Assembly: GCA_030616935.1 (NCBI GenBank)
Contig: JAUWWJ010000103.1
Location: 1 to 6,208 of the forward strand
Origin: Planctomycetaceae bacterium
Lineage (GTDB): Bacteria > Planctomycetota > Planctomycetia > Pirellulales > UBA1268
Direction: 5' to 3'
DNA: 6,208 nucleotides
The translations under genes and the position numbers were made by a program. Position 1 is the first letter of the stretch; each line of letters opens with the position of its first letter. This document shows, one piece after another, positions 4,442 to 6,208 of this stretch. Under the pieces are notes generated by a model. It saw nothing but the letters and a program-made list of their open reading frames with translations, was not told the origin of the DNA and did no database searches.

Positions 4442-6208
4442 ATGATGAAGAATATCTCATTGGCCTTCCTGTGCATCGTTCTACTTTCGTTTGCTGCACG
4501 TGCTCACGCAGACGAGCGCCCCAACATTCTATGAGTCGTAAGTGAAGACAATAGCCATCATTGGCTTGGCTGTTACGGAAATGAACAGGTACGCACGCCG
4601 AATATCGACCAGCTGGCAGCAGAGGGTGTGCGATACAAATTTGCATATTCTAATGCTCCAGTCTGTGCAGTCGCACGAAGTACATTAATAACCGGACGCT
4701 ATGCATGCAGTATCGGTACGCAGAACATGCGTAGTCGCTACCCAATCCCATCAGACATTCAGCCGTTTGTTTCGTATCTGCGTGATTCCGGTTACTACTG
4801 CGTGAATCAGTCGAAGACCGACTACAACTTTAAAACGGATGATAAAAGTCATTGGGACGATTCAAGTAACAAAGCCCATTGGAAAAATCGTCCAGAAGGA
4901 AAACCATTTTTTGCAGTGTTCAATACGGGCATTAGCCATGAGAGCAGTCTTTTTGAAAACAAGAAAAAATCAGCTCGAAAAAATGGCATGATTCCTGAAA
5001 CACCACGTCAGGATCCAGCCTCAGTTACGTTGCCACCGTTTCTTCCCGACACGCCGGAGATTCGAGATGACTGGGTAACGTATCTCGATATTCTTGCTGC
5101 AATGGACAAACAGATTGGTGACTGGCTTGCAGAACTGGACGATGCAGGTCTCCGTGAGAATACGATTGTGATTTACTATTCCGATCACGGTGGAATTCTT
5201 CCTCGAGCAAAGCGATATATCTACGACACAGGAACACATGTTCCTATGATCGTTCGGTATCCTGAAAAATTGGCACAGATGGCACCCGGTCTTCCAGGAT
5301 CGACAAGTGATCGTCCTGTCAGTTTTGTGGATCTGGCTCCAACCACACTCAGTCTTGCGGGTGTAGATATTCCAGAAGGCTTGCAGGGGCGTGCATTTCT
5401 CGGTGAACAGAAACAGGAAGCGGCTCCCTACGTCTTTTTGTTTGGCCAGCGATTTGATGCTCGTATGCTTCGTTTTGTCAGGGCAGTAACTGATGGCCAG
5501 TACCGATATATACGCAACTTTAATCCTCATCGGCATCGAGGCATTCTTGCAGGCTATCCACACAGTCAATCGGGGTGGCGGTCGTTCTACGCACTTCAGC
5601 AGGCTGGAAAAATAGATGCTGCTCAATCGTCCTTCTGGAAAGTTCCTCAGCCGGTTGAAGAACTGTATGACACACAGAACGACACGTGTGAAGTTACCAA
5701 TCTTGCTGGTGATCCCGCACATGCAACACGTCTTGAAACAATGCGTGCCGCAACGTTTGAAACCATGAAAGACATTCGTGACACAGGTCTTGTTCCCGAA
5801 GCGATGTATAACCAGATTTCTGAAAAAGGGACGGTGTACGACTACGTCCATAACAAGAACTTTCCATATGAAGAAGTTCTTGAGTTGGCAGTCACAGCAT
5901 GTGATGGTGATCTTCAAGCACTTCCAGAACTTAAGAAAGTGATGAAGAGTAAGCAGCCTGTCATGCGTTACTGGGGAGCAGTTGGCTGTACCATTCGTGG
6001 CAACAACGCAGCGTCTGCACGTGAGCTTTTACAATCACTTCTTCGTGACCCAGAACCAGCAGTTCAACTTGCTGCTGCTGAGGCAATAGTTGCCGTGGGT
6101 GAAAAGCAGGCTGGGCTGGAGGGATTGGTCGATGTCTTGAGTGCCACGCGTGTTGAATTGGTTGTACTGGAAGCACTGCATATTGCTGCTGCGTATAAAT
6201 TGTCTGGT
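4442..6208 (+). pseudogene. Secreted heparan-N-sulfatase-like sulfatase with C-terminal HEAT-type repeats; in-frame TGA at codon 31, 3' end outside window
   Basis: From ATG 4442 the frame reads to the window edge (589 codons) with a single stop, TGA at 4532-4534. Codons 1-24 give a signal peptide with likely cleavage after AHA. The sulfatase domain follows: RPNIL, stop, VVSEDNS (Asp36 as a probable metal ligand), NAPVCAVARSTLITG with Cys75 at the formylglycine position, the metal-binding YYSDHGG (Asp248, His249) and RAKRYIYDTGTHVP (Lys257, His266). About residues 474-589 are alternating Ala/Leu-rich helices resembling HEAT repeats, a known C-terminal addition in planctomycete sulfatases. The family has Trp at codon 31, so TGG changed to TGA. 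No later start keeps both Asp36 and an export signal; ATG 4727 would also lose Cys75. The long intact frame afterwards suggests a very recent mutation or a sequence error. The likely role is removal of sulfate or N-sulfate from sulfated polysaccharide outside the cytoplasm. No Shine-Dalgarno precedes ATG 4442 or the adjacent ATG 4445. Confidence 0.85.
4532..4534 (+). other. In-frame TGA replacing a conserved Trp codon of the sulfatase
   Basis: The sequence around it reads RPNIL-stop-VVSEDNS. Sulfatases of this type usually read NILW followed by a hydrophobic pair and SEDN, so TGG to TGA is the simplest explanation. At least eight other Trp residues in the same frame use TGG. Confidence 0.8.

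Noticed and set aside
4363..4545. 60-codon plus-strand frame crossing the sulfatase start
   Set aside because: It is out of frame with the sulfatase, has a weak non-ATG start, low-complexity hydrophobic content, and overlaps the sulfatase signal-peptide region, which is convincing in its own frame.
5021..5917. 298-codon open frame on the minus strand opposite the sulfatase
   Set aside because: It is antisense to a well-supported sulfatase frame with clear catalytic motifs. Its translation is rich in Cys, Arg, His and Ile, with no recognisable domain. It is a shadow of sense-strand codon use.

Overview
The window reads like a bacterial chromosome fragment, most probably from a planctomycete or a related PVC-group bacterium. 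The clues are a heparan-N-sulfatase-like sulfatase with a C-terminal HEAT-type extension, a class III cyclase fused to an FHA domain, and exported alpha/beta hydrolases. Base composition is moderate (mid-40s % GC by eye). This placement is inferred from protein style; there is no rRNA or other phylogenetic marker. All six genes lie on the + strand.

Layout. Positions 1-219 hold the 3' end of an alpha/beta hydrolase. An exported LpqC/PHB-depolymerase-like esterase follows (279-1145). Next come three closely spaced genes: an acyltransferase of the GNAT/LuxI-FeeM type fused to a C-terminal cyclic-nucleotide-binding domain (1196-2341), a class I SAM-dependent methyltransferase (2412-3236), and a class III nucleotide cyclase with a C-terminal FHA domain (3309-4211). 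After a gap of about 230 bp, a secreted sulfatase (4442 to the window end) is broken by one TGA exactly where the family has a conserved Trp. Its frame is otherwise open to the window edge.

How the genes may work together. The middle three genes form the most interesting unit. One encodes a domain that makes a cyclic nucleotide and a phosphothreonine-reading FHA domain. Another encodes an acyltransferase carrying a receptor domain for a cyclic nucleotide. A small-molecule-type methyltransferase sits between them. A coherent but unproven reading is a second-messenger-gated pathway that makes an N-acylated, possibly methylated, metabolite or signal, with Ser/Thr phosphorylation as a possible input through FHA. 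The main caution is that the cyclase domain keeps both metal-binding Asp residues and the transition-state Arg, but has unusual residues at the purine-specifying and ribose-contacting positions. The flanking hydrolases and sulfatase look like the usual exported polymer-degrading enzymes and need not belong to this unit.

No tRNA, rRNA, CRISPR array, insertion sequence or attachment site was seen.
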